NCBI GenBank assembly: GCA_023248505.1
Contig: JAHFEM010000028.1
Span: 1 to 10,101 of the forward strand
Reading direction: 5' to 3'
DNA length: 10,101 nucleotides
Source of the DNA: Nitrospirota bacterium
GTDB taxonomy: Bacteria > Nitrospirota > Nitrospiria > SBBL01 > Manganitrophaceae
Positions within the stretch are counted from its first letter, which is position 1; every line of letters starts with the position of its first letter. Under the pieces are notes generated by a model. The model was not told the origin of the DNA, ran no database searches, and saw nothing but the letters and a program-made list of their open reading frames with translations. Shown piece after piece: positions 1 through 7,645 of this stretch. The position numbers were made by a program, and so were the translations under genes.

Positions 1-121
1 GCAAGGATGCGGCAAGGGACTGAAGGGTCGCATCGGAGACATCGCCGAGGGAAGGAGATGAATCAATGTATTTGCTTCTCCGGAAATTGCGGCGGCCGCA
101 AAGAGCCGCTCTATGTGGTAA

Positions 122-413
122 AAAAGACTTTCCTTCAGCGAAGGGGTCAGCTTGAATCCCACGGTCTTGGAAGCTTTGATGGTGATTCACCTCTCCCGTC
201 TTCGGATTTCTCCCCTTCCGGGCCTTCCGCTTCTTCACGGTAAAGACCTCGGAACCGGGACAAGCAAAACGCCCCTCCTTTTTGAGGGTCTTGCCAAGGG
301 CGGAAAAGACCGCCTGCACAACCTCCCCTTCCGCTTTTCTTCCTGAAAGCCTCAATTTTAAACCGCTCTTTTGCTGAAAATTACAGATGGTAATTCTTAC
401 TTTTTCGGTTCAT
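122..413 (-). pseudogene. Broken HU-family DNA-binding protein gene
   Basis: Conceptual translation of the minus strand gives a degraded HU/IHF-family protein, a small dimeric nucleoid protein that bends DNA. The central part reads VVQAVFSALGKTLKKEG, then a beta-arm region containing VKKRKARKGRNPKTGEV, the family's hallmark RNP arm. After a one-base frame change near 183-188 the family pattern resumes as ITIKASKTVGFKLTPSLKES. An ATG at 413 opens MNRKSKNYHL and meets TAA about ten codons later. The HU-like frame (QQKSGLKLRLSGRKAE) lies in another phase, so a second frameshift sits near 381-390. The usual GFG before the arm reads GSE. The C-terminal frame stays open past the normal HU end towards the window edge. 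Length and order fit a family member of about 90-100 residues. The homology call is by motif recognition. Two frameshifts make a functional product unlikely unless there are sequencing errors. Confidence 0.75.
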
Positions 414-428
414 GGAGATATATCTCCA
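413..428. repeat. 16-bp perfect palindrome at HU pseudogene start
   Basis: TGGAGATATATCTCCA is its own reverse complement. It covers the last base of the minus-strand ATG and the leader of the HU remnant, and its GGAG would serve as the minus-strand Shine-Dalgarno. It could be an old operator for a dimeric regulator or a leader hairpin. No regulator site is recognised, and chance cannot be excluded. Confidence 0.4.
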
Positions 429-614
429 ACACCTGAAAATATCACCTACCTTGCCGCTTAAGGCAAAGAAAGTTGGCAAGTGAAGGCAGAGGAATTTAAC
501 TGCCGGTAATGGGCGTTCCCGGCAATAAATCTACCCCTTCGTGATAGATGTTTGTTCTCACAAATATCCTGATCATCCTGTTCTGACAGGGCCAAGGAGG
601 TTTCTCTTTTGACC
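429..614. other. Gap between HU and DUF190 remnants
   Basis: No coding frame here resembles a known protein. I looked for a crcB fragment because of the DUF190 remnant downstream and found none that I would defend. The stretch holds the riboswitch-like fold and, at 594-600, a strong Shine-Dalgarno AAGGAGG, 14 bases before an ATG at 615. That site probably once served the DUF190 gene. Confidence 0.5.
502..557 (+). promoter_or_regulatory. Structured leader resembling a decayed fluoride riboswitch
   Basis: The order of elements resembles the crcB (fluoride) RNA motif. Stem 1 is GCCGG (502-506) with CCGGC (519-523), and its loop holds AATGGGCG. An AATAAA linker follows at 524-529. Stem 2 is ATCTA (529-533) with TAGAT (545-549). 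A GATG-like stretch then leads into TGTTC (553-557), which could pair with loop GGGCG (511-515), but only through several G-U wobbles, so the pseudoknot would be weak. The loop of stem 1 is 12 bases, longer than the roughly 8 of well-known examples. It lies upstream of a DUF190 remnant, a family often found beside crcB fluoride channel genes. Homology is inferred by eye only; it may be a degraded riboswitch or an unrelated fold. Confidence 0.25.
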
Positions 615-949
615 ATGGGTCAGGGATTCTCATAAAGATCCCCGAGAATGGAAAACTGTTGCAAATTTTTATTGTGGAAAGCAAACGATAGAATCACAAG
701 CCGCTGCATGAGGTGATTGTGTTCAAGGCACGTGGGCTCGGGCTCGCGGGTGATGGTGCCCCCCGGGACCGATGGGCTTCGGCGTACACAGCTCACACCG
801 CCATCCTGCGACTCTCAGAAGTCCCGCCGATAATGATCGAGATCATCGATATCAAGGAGAAGAGCAACCTTTCCTTTCCACACCTCGACGAGATGGTTCT
901 CGACAGACTGGTCACCCTTTAAGATAAGCACATCATTAAATACCGAACC
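615..949 (+). pseudogene. Broken DUF190-family gene
   Basis: The remains of a DUF190-family protein can be followed across its length. They are KIPENGKLLQIFIVESKR (635-688), NHKPLHEVIVFKARGLGLAG (692-751), then ILRLSEVPPIMIEIIDIKEK and LDEMVLDRLVTL (to 919), then DKHIIKYRT (923-949). DUF190 proteins are small (about 100-115 residues), relate to PII-like folds, and often neighbour crcB; their biochemical role is not settled. Lesions seen: the frame has no start of its own (ATG 615 reaches TAA at 633, and the DUF190 frame begins near ATA 632). TAG at 689 interrupts the expected DR-NHKP segment. The conserved GPMGFG motif (769-783) is in a different phase from both flanks, so two frameshifts bracket it. 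TAA at 920 precedes the usual tail. The open stretch from GTG 713 to 922 is a surviving fragment, not an intact small gene. Confidence 0.8.
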
Positions 950-1014
950 AACCAAAGTAAGGTGAATCTAGATCTCAATAAACCTCTTTGTCCCGGGCCA
1001 CTTCTATAGGACCT

Positions 1015-1034
1015 GATCCCGTCACGAAGGGATC
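1015..1034. terminator. Weak hairpin downstream of the usp gene
   Basis: GATCCC (1015-1020) and GGGATC (1029-1034) form a 6-bp stem with an 8-base loop, just past the stop of the minus-strand universal stress gene. There is no T-run on the minus-strand exit side, so intrinsic termination is only a possibility. Confidence 0.25.
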
Positions 1035-1047
1035 GATTGAACCAAAT

Positions 1048-1539
1048 TTATGCCGCCTTTCTTTTTCCTTCAACGCTTAGGGATATCGGCCTTGCAATTA
1101 AAACTGGACAGGGCGCCCTTCTCGCCAGGCGCTCGGCCACACTTCCCAGCATGAAGCGATCGAGGCCGGTGCGGCCGGGGGCGCCGAGCACGATCAGATC
1201 GGCCGAGATCTCATCCGCCGTTTTGAGAATCTCGCGCAAAGGGGCTCCCTCCTTGAGGATCGGGTGGACCTTCACCCCCTTTCGGCCGATCTCCTTTCCG
1301 AGCGCGACCAGCCTCTTTCGCACCCTCTCTTTGAAACCGTGAATCCATTCGAGGATCTTCGGACCGGCACGGCTCGACACCCCCGGAATGTAGACAGGCC
1401 GCTTGAATACATGAACGAGATAAAGCTCCGCCCCGACCCGCTTCGCCAAGTAGGCCGCCTGATTGAGCGCCCGTTCCGAATGCTCCGAAAAATCGGTCGC
1501 CATTAAAATCCGCCGCAACTGAATTCTCTCCCTCTTCAT
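1048..1539 (-). CDS. Universal stress protein, UspA family, ATP-binding type
   Basis: This is an intact 163-residue single-domain Usp protein with a Rossmann-like alpha/beta fold, expected in the cytoplasm, usually as a dimer. Strand 1 reads RRILMATDFSEHSERAL with the nucleotide-contacting Asp at 16, followed by AELYLVHVF. The C-terminal half ends LIVLGAPGRTGLDRFMLGS. That carries G119-x2-G122-x9-G132-S133, the signature of the ATP-binding Usp subgroup, and then RRAPCPVLIAR. A roughly 18-residue basic N- and C-terminal surplus is not unusual. The ATG at 1539 is preceded by only a weak ribosome site, but the next Met (13) lies inside strand 1, so the longer start is right. The gene is divergent from mrpA and faces a decay zone downstream. 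The family responds to stress and energy limitation; the specific role here is unknown. Fluoride and Na+/H+ loci elsewhere sometimes include Usp genes, which is context only. Confidence 0.92.
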   Translation of the reverse strand: MKRERIQLRRILMATDFSEHSERALNQAAYLAKRVGAELYLVHVFKRPVYIPGVSSRAGPKILEWIHGFKERVRKRLVALGKEIGRKGVKVHPILKEGAPLREILKTADEISADLIVLGAPGRTGLDRFMLGSVAERLARRAPCPVLIARPISLSVEGKRKAA

Positions 1540-1912
1540 ATCATCATTGCTTACCTAAATGATCTCATCCCTTGTTTCAACCTACCATATCGCCCTCGAC
1601 GGTTTCAACGAACCTGCCGCCCCGCAGCTCTGTCGACCGGAATCTCAGGCAGCCCCATTTAATTTAAGACTTGGTTTGTGATAATTTATTTATAAATCCT
1701 GATTCGGGCCATTCGCCGATCCGAATATCAAGCTTCTTCCGAAATCTCCTTCTCTGATGCGGAGTGCTTCTTCTCATCTCCCCGCTTCAGTCAAGTCGGG
1801 TTCAATGAGGCGTTGAAGGCCATCATTGCCGGTCTCAAACGCACTCTCTTTTCGTGTCGAGCGCTTCTCGTCGCATCGTTACCGATTCGATGCAAACTGA
1901 TCCAGAGGAAAG
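1540..1912. promoter_or_regulatory. Divergent intergenic region, usp / mrpA
   Basis: This 373-base stretch has no convincing gene. It must hold the promoter for the seven-gene mrp operon and probably that of usp. An AT-rich patch at 1658-1697 stands out against GC-rich surroundings and holds -10-like TATTTA (1687-1692), 17 bases after TTAAGA (1664-1669). It is a candidate plus-strand promoter of low certainty. Just downstream, ATTCGG (1702-1707) pairs with CCGAAT (1721-1726) to make a 6-bp hairpin. The remaining roughly 185 bases would be a long mrp leader. I do not recognise a riboswitch class. mrpA itself is preceded by AGAGGAAAG directly before the ATG. Confidence 0.4.
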
Positions 1913-4219
1913 ATGTCGATCATCCTTACAGTTTTATCCGGTTTCATCTTCGCATCGGCGGCCCCCTTCGTTCATCGCTTTATCAAAGAAGGGATCGGCT
2001 GGATCATGGCGCTCCTCCCGATCTCCCTTCTGATTTACTTTCTGACCTACGTCCCCATGGTCGCAGCGGGGGAGGTGACGATCGTCTCCTATCCCTGGAT
2101 TCCCCGGCTCGGAGTCACCCTCTCCTTTTATCTCGACGGCTTGAGCCTCCTCTTCTCCCTTCTCATCAGCGGCATCGGCGCGTTGGTCTTGATTTACGCC
2201 GGCAGCTACCTGAAGGAACATCCCCAACTCGGCCGATTCAATCTCTTTATCCTGATGTTCATGGCGTCGATGCTCGGCGTCGTTCTGGCGGGAAATCTCC
2301 TCACCCTCTTCGTCTTTTGGGAGCTCACCAGCCTCAGCTCCTATCTGCTGATCGGTTTCGATCACGAGCGGGAGACGGCCCGATCGGCCGCACTGCAGGC
2401 GCTGCTGGTCACCGGAGGAGGGGGGCTCGCCCTCTTGGCCGGGTTGGTGATGATCGGGCAGATCGGAGGGAGCTTCGAATTCTCTCTCCTTCTCCAACAA
2501 GGAGATCGGCTTCGCGGCGATCCGCTCTATGTGCCAATTGTGCTGCTGGTCCTCCTCGGCGCTTTCACCAAGTCGGCGCAGGTTCCGTTTCACTTCTGGC
2601 TTCCGAGCGCGATGGAGGCGCCGACCCCGGTCAGCGCCTATCTTCACTCCGCCACGATGGTCAAGGCGGGGATCTATCTGATGGCGCGGCTGACGCCGAT
2701 CTTGGGAGGGACCGATACCTGGTTCTACACTGTTTCGATCATTGGGGGAGCGACGATGCTGGTCACCGGAATCTCGGCGTTGTATCAAAACGATATGAAG
2801 CGAATCCTCGCCTACTCGACCGCCAGCGTCTTGGGGATGCTCACACTGCTGCTCGGGCTCGGAGCGACGGCAACAATTGAGACGGCGATTATCTATCTCT
2901 TCGCCCATGCCCTTTATAAGGGGGCGCTCTTTCTGGTCGCCGGCGCCGTCGATCATGAAACCGGCCGGCGGGATATCCGCGCGCTCGGAGGGTTAAGGCG
3001 AGCGATGCCGATCACCGCCGCCGCGGCCGGCCTGGCGGCCCTCTCGATGGCGGGGATTCCTCCTCTCTTCGGTTATATCGGAAAAGAAGTGCTTTACGAA
3101 GCGGCTCAGAAATTGTCCGGAATTGGGAGCTACGTGACCGGGCTGTTGATGCTGGCGAGTCTCCTTTTGGTGGCGGTGGCGGGGATGGTGGGCCTTCGAC
3201 CATTCGTAATCGGGAAAAAGGGGGTGACCCATCCGGAGGCGCATGAGGCGCCAATCAGCCTCCGGCTCGGACCGGTGGTGCTGGCCGGATCGGGGCTTCT
3301 CTTCGGACTCTTTCCCTCCCTGGCGGGATACTGGATCTTATCGCCGGCCGTCGCCGCCGTCCTCCGGCAACCGGCCCCGCTGCACCTCTCCCTCTGGCAC
3401 GGATGGAACGAGATCGTCCTTCTCAGCCTGGCGACGACCGCCGCTGGGGCCGGTCTCTATGCCGCGCGGGAACGCCTCCTTCCGGCCGCCGAGGCGCTGA
3501 AGGGGATCGCGCGGTGGGGACCGGCGCGCGGATACAGTGCAACCCTCAACGGAATGATGCGGTTGGCCCAGGCCCAGACCCGCCTCCTCCAAAACGGCCG
3601 CCTTCGGATCTATCTCATGATCGTGGCGACGAGCGCCGTCGGGCTGGCCGGTTATACCCTCCTCCACCGGGACGGTTTCATCGGACTCGGGATTGAATCG
3701 GAGCTGCGCTTCTATGAGGTGGCGATCGGCGGGGTCATTCTCGCCGCCGCCTTCTTGGCGACACAGACCCGCTCGCGGCTTGGCGCCGTCACCGCGCTGG
3801 GGGTGGTCGGATACGGGGTGGCGCTCATTTATATTCTCTACGGCGCCCCCGACCTTGCGATGACGCAATTTTTGATCGAGACCTTCATGGTCATCCTTTT
3901 TATCCTCGTCTTCTACCATCTCCCCGGCCTCACCCCCTTCTCCGAATGGAAAAGACGCCTCCGCGACGGCCTCCTCTCCCTGGCGGTCGGAACATTGATG
4001 TTCACATTAGCCTATTTGGCGTCACACGCCCGGTTTCACCCGCCGATCTCCCGTTTCTTCGCCGAGACAAGCGTCCCGATGGCGCACGGGCGGAACATCG
4101 TGAATGTCATTCTGGTTGATTTCCGAGCGTTTGATACCTTGGGGGAGATCACCGTGTTGTCGGTCGCCGCCTTCGGGGTCTATGCGCTTCTCAAACTCCG
4201 CCTAGAGGGGAAGCGATGA
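1913..4219 (+). CDS. mrpA: Mrp Na+/H+ antiporter subunit A
   Basis: This 768-residue polytopic protein is the largest subunit of the multisubunit cation/proton antiporter. The N-terminal two thirds match the NuoL-type antiporter module. FWE has Glu137, [14 protein letters not shown] has Lys220 and His227, [16 protein letters not shown] has Lys251, [10 protein letters not shown] has Lys336 and [12 protein letters not shown] has Lys391. These are the charged residues of the proton path. The C-terminal third is specific to MrpA: the DUF4040/MbhD-like [20 protein letters not shown] (Asp647, Glu656), then the MbhE-like [19 protein letters not shown] (Asp736, Asp741, Glu745). That tail rules out NuoL/NdhF and makes this the long MrpA of group 1 operons; the family is usually about 770-800 residues. 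The start at 1913 follows AGAGGAAAG. Its TGA overlaps the mrpB ATG (ATGA), so translation is probably coupled. A longer plus-strand frame from 1813 is a shadow. Confidence 0.97.
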   Translation: MSIILTVLSGFIFASAAPFVHRFIKEGIGWIMALLPISLLIYFLTYVPMVAAGEVTIVSYPWIPRLGVTLSFYLDGLSLLFSLLISGIGALVLIYAGSYLKEHPQLGRFNLFILMFMASMLGVVLAGNLLTLFVFWELTSLSSYLLIGFDHERETARSAALQALLVTGGGGLALLAGLVMIGQIGGSFEFSLLLQQGDRLRGDPLYVPIVLLVLLGAFTKSAQVPFHFWLPSAMEAPTPVSAYLHSATMVKAGIYLMARLTPILGGTDTWFYTVSIIGGATMLVTGISALYQNDMKRILAYSTASVLGMLTLLLGLGATATIETAIIYLFAHALYKGALFLVAGAVDHETGRRDIRALGGLRRAMPITAAAAGLAALSMAGIPPLFGYIGKEVLYEAAQKLSGIGSYVTGLLMLASLLLVAVAGMVGLRPFVIGKKGVTHPEAHEAPISLRLGPVVLAGSGLLFGLFPSLAGYWILSPAVAAVLRQPAPLHLSLWHGWNEIVLLSLATTAAGAGLYAARERLLPAAEALKGIARWGPARGYSATLNGMMRLAQAQTRLLQNGRLRIYLMIVATSAVGLAGYTLLHRDGFIGLGIESELRFYEVAIGGVILAAAFLATQTRSRLGAVTALGVVGYGVALIYILYGAPDLAMTQFLIETFMVILFILVFYHLPGLTPFSEWKRRLRDGLLSLAVGTLMFTLAYLASHARFHPPISRFFAETSVPMAHGRNIVNVILVDFRAFDTLGEITVLSVAAFGVYALLKLRLEGKR

Positions 4220-4629
4220 TCTCGTTGATTCTTCGGACCGCGACCCATTTTCTCTTCACCATCATGCTGCAATTCTCCCTCTTCCTTCTGCTGCGCGGTC
4301 ACAACGAACCGGGCGGGGGATTCGTCGCCGGATTGATGGCCGCGGGGGGGTTCGCCCTCTATACGATCGCGTATGATGTCGCCGCCACGCGCCAGGCCCT
4401 TCGGGTCGATCCCCGCACCCTGATCGCCGTAGGCCTTGCGATCGCCGCCGGAAGCGGGCTTCTCTCTCTGATGAAAGGATCGCCGTTCATGACAGGGGAA
4501 TGGGGACACCTGCGCCTCCCCTACCTCGAACGCCTCAACATCGGGACCCCTCTTCTCTTCGACACCGGGGTCTATCTGACCGTCATCGGAGTTACCTTGA
4601 TGATCATTCTCTCACTGGCGGAGGAGTAG
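4216..4629 (+). CDS. mrpB: Mrp Na+/H+ antiporter subunit B
   Basis: A 137-residue membrane protein of the MnhB family, with about four transmembrane helices. The family pattern is plain: an N-terminal helix [20 protein letters not shown], then [20 protein letters not shown], in which the GHNEPGGGF motif is close to invariant. A cytoplasmic or periplasmic loop with [12 protein letters not shown] follows, and the C-terminal [20 protein letters not shown] carries the conserved FDxGVYLxVxG. MrpB packs at the MrpA C-terminal part of the complex. Its ATG overlaps the mrpA stop by four bases, and its last codons supply the GGAGG-like ribosome site for mrpC two bases further on. It is normal in length and has no lesions. 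Confidence 0.97.
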   Translation: MISLILRTATHFLFTIMLQFSLFLLLRGHNEPGGGFVAGLMAAGGFALYTIAYDVAATRQALRVDPRTLIAVGLAIAAGSGLLSLMKGSPFMTGEWGHLRLPYLERLNIGTPLLFDTGVYLTVIGVTLMIILSLAEE

Positions 4630-4631
4630 CG

Positions 4632-4979
4632 ATGGAGATGCTCTTATCGCTGGTGATCGGCGGGCTCTATGCGGCGGGGTTCTATCTGATGCTTAGGCGG
4701 AGTCTCGCCAAATTGATCATCGGCCTCTCTCTTTTAAGCAACGCCACCAATCTCCTGATCTTCACCGCCGGGGGGCTGACCCGCGCCGAGCCCCCCCTCG
4801 TTCCGCGGGGGGCCGACCGGCCGACCGGACCCTTTGCCGATCCGCTGCCGCAGGCGATGATCCTGACCGCCATCGTGATCGGCTTCGGTGTGCTCGCCTT
4901 CGCGCTGGTCCTCGCCTACCGCGCCTATCAGACGACCGGAAGCGAAGACCTCGACGCGATGAAGGAGACCGATCGATGA
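4632..4979 (+). CDS. mrpC: Mrp Na+/H+ antiporter subunit C (NuoK-like)
   Basis: A 115-residue protein of three transmembrane helices, related to NuoK/MnhC. Diagnostic stretches are [20 protein letters not shown], then [19 protein letters not shown] with the NuoK-like Asn-rich helix 2, then [20 protein letters not shown], the nearly invariant DPLPQALVLTAIVI motif. The loop between helices 2 and 3 ([18 protein letters not shown]) is typical. The start at ATG 4632 is preceded by GGAGGAG inside the end of mrpB. A longer plus-strand frame from 4500 would have to overlap mrpB and gives an unrelated basic N-terminus, so it is rejected. The TGA overlaps the ATG of mrpD. Confidence 0.97.
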   Translation: MEMLLSLVIGGLYAAGFYLMLRRSLAKLIIGLSLLSNATNLLIFTAGGLTRAEPPLVPRGADRPTGPFADPLPQAMILTAIVIGFGVLAFALVLAYRAYQTTGSEDLDAMKETDR

Positions 4980-6469
4980 GACTTCTGCTGATCGCGCCGA
5001 TTCTGATCCCCTTTTTCGCGGCGGTCGCCGCGCTGACCGCCTGGCGGAGGCGACCGCTTCAGCGCGCCTTCGGCATCGCCGGAAGCGTCGGCCTTCTCCT
5101 GGCGGCGGCCGGACTCTTCGAATCGGTCCGGCATCATGGGATTCAATCGGTGCAGATCGGCCACTGGCCCGCTCCCTTCGGCATCACGCTCGTCGCCGAT
5201 CTCTTCAGCGCGGTGATGGTGCTTACGGCGGGAGTCGTCGGCGCCGCCGTCGCCTTCTACTCGCTCGGAAGCCTCGATCCGGAGCGGGAGTCGTTCGGCT
5301 ATCATCCGCTCGTACAGATCCTCTTGATGGGGGTCTGCGGGGCGTTTCTCACCGGCGATATTTTTAATCTCTATGTCTGGTTCGAGGTGATGTTGATGGC
5401 CTCCTTCGTCCTGCTGGCGCTCGGAGGGGAGCGGGCGCAGATGGAGGGAGCGCTCAAGTATGTCACCCTCAACCTGATCTCGTCGGCCCTCTTCCTGGCG
5501 GCGGTCGGCATTCTCTACGGGGTTGCCGGCACCTTGAACATGGCCGATCTCTCCCGCAAATTGCCCGAGGTCCCTTCCGGTCTGGTGACGACGCTGGCGA
5601 TGCTTTTTCTGGTCGCCTTCGGTATTAAAGCGGCCGTCTTCCCCCTCTTCTTCTGGCTCCCCGCCTCCTACCACGTTCCCCCCGTGACGGTCACCGCGCT
5701 CTTCTCCGGCCTGTTGACGAAGGTCGGGGTCTACGCGCTGATCCGGATCTTCACCCTCCTCTTCGTTCACGACACCGGTTACACCCATCCCCTTCTCCTG
5801 GCGATCGCCGGGATGACGATGGTCACCGGCGTCTTGGGGGCGGTCGCGCAGATCGACTTCCGCCGGCTCCTCTCGTTCCACATCGTCAGCCAGATCGGAT
5901 ACCTTTTGATGGGATTGGGGCTCTTCACCCCGTTGGCGCTGGCGGGGACGGTTTTCTTTATGGTTCACGTCATTTTCTCGAAGGCGGCCCTCTTTCTCGT
6001 GAGCGGCGTCGTCTGCCGGATCGCTGGGACGTACGACTTGAAAAAGCTCGGCGGCCTCTACCGGACCGCTCCCGGTCTCTCGCTCCTCTTCTTGATTCCG
6101 GCCCTCTCCCTCGCCGGAATGCCCCCCCTCTCCGGTTTCGTCGCCAAACTCGCCCTCATCGAGGCGGGGCTTGCGACCGCGCAGTATGCCGTCGTCGCCG
6201 TCGCCCTCGGGGTCAGCATTCTCACGCTCTTCTCGATGATGAAGATCTGGACCGAGGCCTTCTGGAAAAATCCGCCGGAACCGGAGCGACCGCGCGAGGA
6301 AAAGAGCGCCGCGCCGCGGCTTCTCATCGCCCCGATCTCGGCGCTGGCGATCTTGATCATCATCTTGGGGCTGGCGGCGGGGCCGCTGATGGAGATCGCC
6401 GCGCAGGCGGCCGAGCAGCTTCTCCATCCCGAAGGGTATGTTGAATCGGTATTGGGAGGGATCCAATGA
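4976..6469 (+). CDS. mrpD: Mrp Na+/H+ antiporter subunit D
   Basis: A 497-residue polytopic NuoM/N-type antiporter subunit, partner of MrpA in the core of the complex. Key residues are in the expected helices: [10 protein letters not shown] gives Glu137, the counterpart of the Glu shown to be essential in studied MrpD proteins. [15 protein letters not shown] gives Lys218, [11 protein letters not shown] gives Lys249, [10 protein letters not shown] gives His331 and Lys336, and [12 protein letters not shown] gives Lys391. The [19 protein letters not shown] stretch is typical of MrpD rather than NuoM. Length is normal for the family (about 490-500). The ribosome site GAAGGAGA lies inside the end of mrpC, and the start overlaps the mrpC stop by four bases. 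The 3' end overlaps mrpE by ATGA. A 512-codon frame on the opposite strand over this gene is a codon-bias artefact. Confidence 0.97.
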   Translation: MRLLLIAPILIPFFAAVAALTAWRRRPLQRAFGIAGSVGLLLAAAGLFESVRHHGIQSVQIGHWPAPFGITLVADLFSAVMVLTAGVVGAAVAFYSLGSLDPERESFGYHPLVQILLMGVCGAFLTGDIFNLYVWFEVMLMASFVLLALGGERAQMEGALKYVTLNLISSALFLAAVGILYGVAGTLNMADLSRKLPEVPSGLVTTLAMLFLVAFGIKAAVFPLFFWLPASYHVPPVTVTALFSGLLTKVGVYALIRIFTLLFVHDTGYTHPLLLAIAGMTMVTGVLGAVAQIDFRRLLSFHIVSQIGYLLMGLGLFTPLALAGTVFFMVHVIFSKAALFLVSGVVCRIAGTYDLKKLGGLYRTAPGLSLLFLIPALSLAGMPPLSGFVAKLALIEAGLATAQYAVVAVALGVSILTLFSMMKIWTEAFWKNPPEPERPREEKSAAPRLLIAPISALAILIIILGLAAGPLMEIAAQAAEQLLHPEGYVESVLGGIQ

Positions 6470-6945
6470 ACGGTTTTCTCTGGAACATCCTGTTGGCGCT
6501 CGCCTGGGCGATGATGACGGCGCAATTCACCCTCGCGAACCTGGTCGTCGGCTTCGGAATCGGCTTTCTGATCCTTCTCTTCGCCCGGCGGATGGTCGGC
6601 CTGGGGCATTATCCGAAGAAGCTGCGGCAGGCGATCGAGCTCTTTTTCTTTTTTATCTGGGAATTGATCAAATCCAACCTTCGCCTGGCGCACGACGTGA
6701 TCACCCCGAGCCATTACATGCGGCCGGCGATCGTCGCCATCCCGCTTGATGCCCGCTCCGATCTGGAGATCACACTGCTGGCCAACATGATCTCTCTGAC
6801 GCCCGGCACGTTAAGTCTCGACGTGTCCGCCGACCGGCGCGTTCTCTATATTCATGAAATGTATGTGAGCGACCATGATCTGGAAGCGGTTCGAAGGAAG
6901 ATCAAAGACGGTTTCGAGCGGAGGATCTTGGAGTTGCTGCGATGA
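6466..6945 (+). CDS. mrpE: Mrp Na+/H+ antiporter subunit E
   Basis: A 159-residue MnhE-family subunit. Two N-terminal hydrophobic helices ([14 protein letters not shown], and [19 protein letters not shown]) and a third ([20 protein letters not shown]) precede a soluble C-terminal domain. The signature [20 protein letters not shown] continues into [11 protein letters not shown], as in family members. MrpE is needed for full antiport in studied systems and sits at the MrpF/G side of the complex. Length matches the family. The start overlaps mrpD (ATGA), and the stop overlaps mrpF in the same way, keeping the gene in the coupled chain. Confidence 0.97.
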   Translation: MNGFLWNILLALAWAMMTAQFTLANLVVGFGIGFLILLFARRMVGLGHYPKKLRQAIELFFFFIWELIKSNLRLAHDVITPSHYMRPAIVAIPLDARSDLEITLLANMISLTPGTLSLDVSADRRVLYIHEMYVSDHDLEAVRRKIKDGFERRILELLR

Positions 6946-7229
6946 TCGAGCGTTTCATTGCATTCCTGATTCACCCGGCCAACGGGGTCATGATGATGCT
7001 GATCGCGGCCCTTCTGATCGCCCTCTACCGGCTCGTTCGCGGCCCGAGCCTCCCCGATCGGGTGGTCGCGCTCGATTTAATCGCGATCATCACCGTCGGC
7101 ATCCTCAGCCTCTACGCGATCACGACGAACCACCCCGTTTTCCTCGACGCCGGAATCGTCCTCGCGATGATCGCCTTCCTTGGGACGATCGCCTTTGCCC
7201 GCTATCTGGAGAAGAGGGCCCATGAGTGA
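6942..7229 (+). CDS. mrpF: Mrp Na+/H+ antiporter subunit F
   Basis: A 95-residue protein of three transmembrane helices, MnhF family. The conserved loop RGPSLPDRVVALDLI after helix 1 carries the family's PDRVxALD motif, whose Asp is intramembrane and conserved. FLDAGIVLAMIAFLGTIAFA forms helix 3 with the usual FLGTxAFARYLE ending. It begins inside the mrpE stop (ATGA) and ends in an eight-base overlap with mrpG, ATGAGTGA, with its TGA after the mrpG ATG. A standard group 1 subunit with nothing missing. Confidence 0.97.
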   Translation: MIERFIAFLIHPANGVMMMLIAALLIALYRLVRGPSLPDRVVALDLIAIITVGILSLYAITTNHPVFLDAGIVLAMIAFLGTIAFARYLEKRAHE

Positions 7230-7617
7230 ATGGCTCGCCTGGATCTTGATGACGCTCGGCGCCGCGTTCCTTCTTCTGGCGGGGGTCGGCCTCTTCCGAA
7301 TGCCCGATCTCTACTCTCGGATGCAGACGGCGACCAAAGGGTCGACGCTCGGCATTGCATTGATGCTCCTGGGGGTGGCGGTCTATTTCGACGAGCTCGG
7401 GGTGACGACCCGAGCGCTGCTGGTGATCTTCTTTTTCTTTCTGACCGCTCCGGTGGCGGCGCACATGCTCGGCCGCGCCGCCTACATCCTGGGGGTGCCG
7501 CTCTGGGAGGGGACGATCGGGGATGAGTTGAAAGGGTGCTACGATAAAAAAACGCACCGATTGGAAGATCCGTTCTCCGGTTCTTCCTCTCACGGTCAAT
7601 CGGAAGGGCGATCTTAG
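7222..7617 (+). CDS. mrpG: Mrp Na+/H+ antiporter subunit G
   Basis: A 131-residue membrane subunit of the MnhG family with three helices. The signature is GLFRMPDLYSRMQTATKGST, followed by LGIALMLLGVAVYF and then FFFFLTAPVAAHMLGRAAY. I start it at ATG 7222 (MSEWLAWILMTLG) and not at the in-frame upstream ATG 7180. The upstream choice would add a 14-residue basic segment buried in mrpF, and the 7222 start gives the canonical hydrophobic N-terminus with GAAGAGGG as ribosome site. The last 30 or so residues, after the third helix, are polar (DELKGCYDKKTHRLEDPFSG onward) and slightly longer than in many homologues. It ends the operon, 22 bases before the convergent kinase stop. Confidence 0.96.
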   Translation: MSEWLAWILMTLGAAFLLLAGVGLFRMPDLYSRMQTATKGSTLGIALMLLGVAVYFDELGVTTRALLVIFFFFLTAPVAAHMLGRAAYILGVPLWEGTIGDELKGCYDKKTHRLEDPFSGSSSHGQSEGRS

Positions 7618-7645
7618 TCGTGAACGATCCACTTCAAAATCACGA
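7618..7645. terminator. Possible bidirectional hairpin between mrpG and kinase
   Basis: TCGTGA (7618-7623) is repeated inverted as TCACGA (7640-7645) around a 16-base spacer, in the short convergent gap and the kinase's last codons. The stem is short and without a T-run, so a terminator role is weakly supported. Nothing else in the gap could separate the two convergent transcripts. Confidence 0.25.

Noticed and set aside
429..590. Remnant of a crcB fluoride channel gene
   Set aside because: I looked because DUF190 often follows crcB. Short hydrophobic stretches such as LTNILIILF are too brief and stop-flanked to support it.
496..684. 62-codon minus-strand frame
   Set aside because: No family pattern. 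It overlaps the riboswitch-like fold and the DUF190 N-terminus on the other strand.
713..922. Intact 69-residue small protein starting at GTG
   Set aside because: It is a surviving fragment of a DUF190 gene. The family sequence continues upstream through a TAG and downstream past a TAA.
1813..2880. 355-codon plus-strand frame overlapping the mrpA start
   Set aside because: The product is rich in Arg, Ser, Pro and His with no family pattern, and it covers the clearly real mrpA in another phase. It is a GC-bias shadow.
1934..2956. 340-codon minus-strand frame opposite mrpA
   Set aside because: It has the same low-complexity charged composition and antisense position as the mrpD shadow, and no ribosome site or motif.
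3338..3919. 193-codon minus-strand frame opposite mrpA
   Set aside because: An antisense shadow with a charged, repetitive composition and no recognisable domain.
4928..6466. 512-codon minus-strand frame opposite mrpD
   Set aside because: The product is dominated by Glu, Arg, Gln and Asp with no motif, and is exactly antisense to mrpD. It is an open frame created by the codon bias of the membrane protein.
1913..6469. Complex I or hydrogenase membrane arm in place of Mrp
   Set aside because: The antiporter-like subunits resemble NuoL/M, but the MrpA C-terminal domain and the MrpB, E, F and G subunits are present, and there are no quinone or redox subunits.
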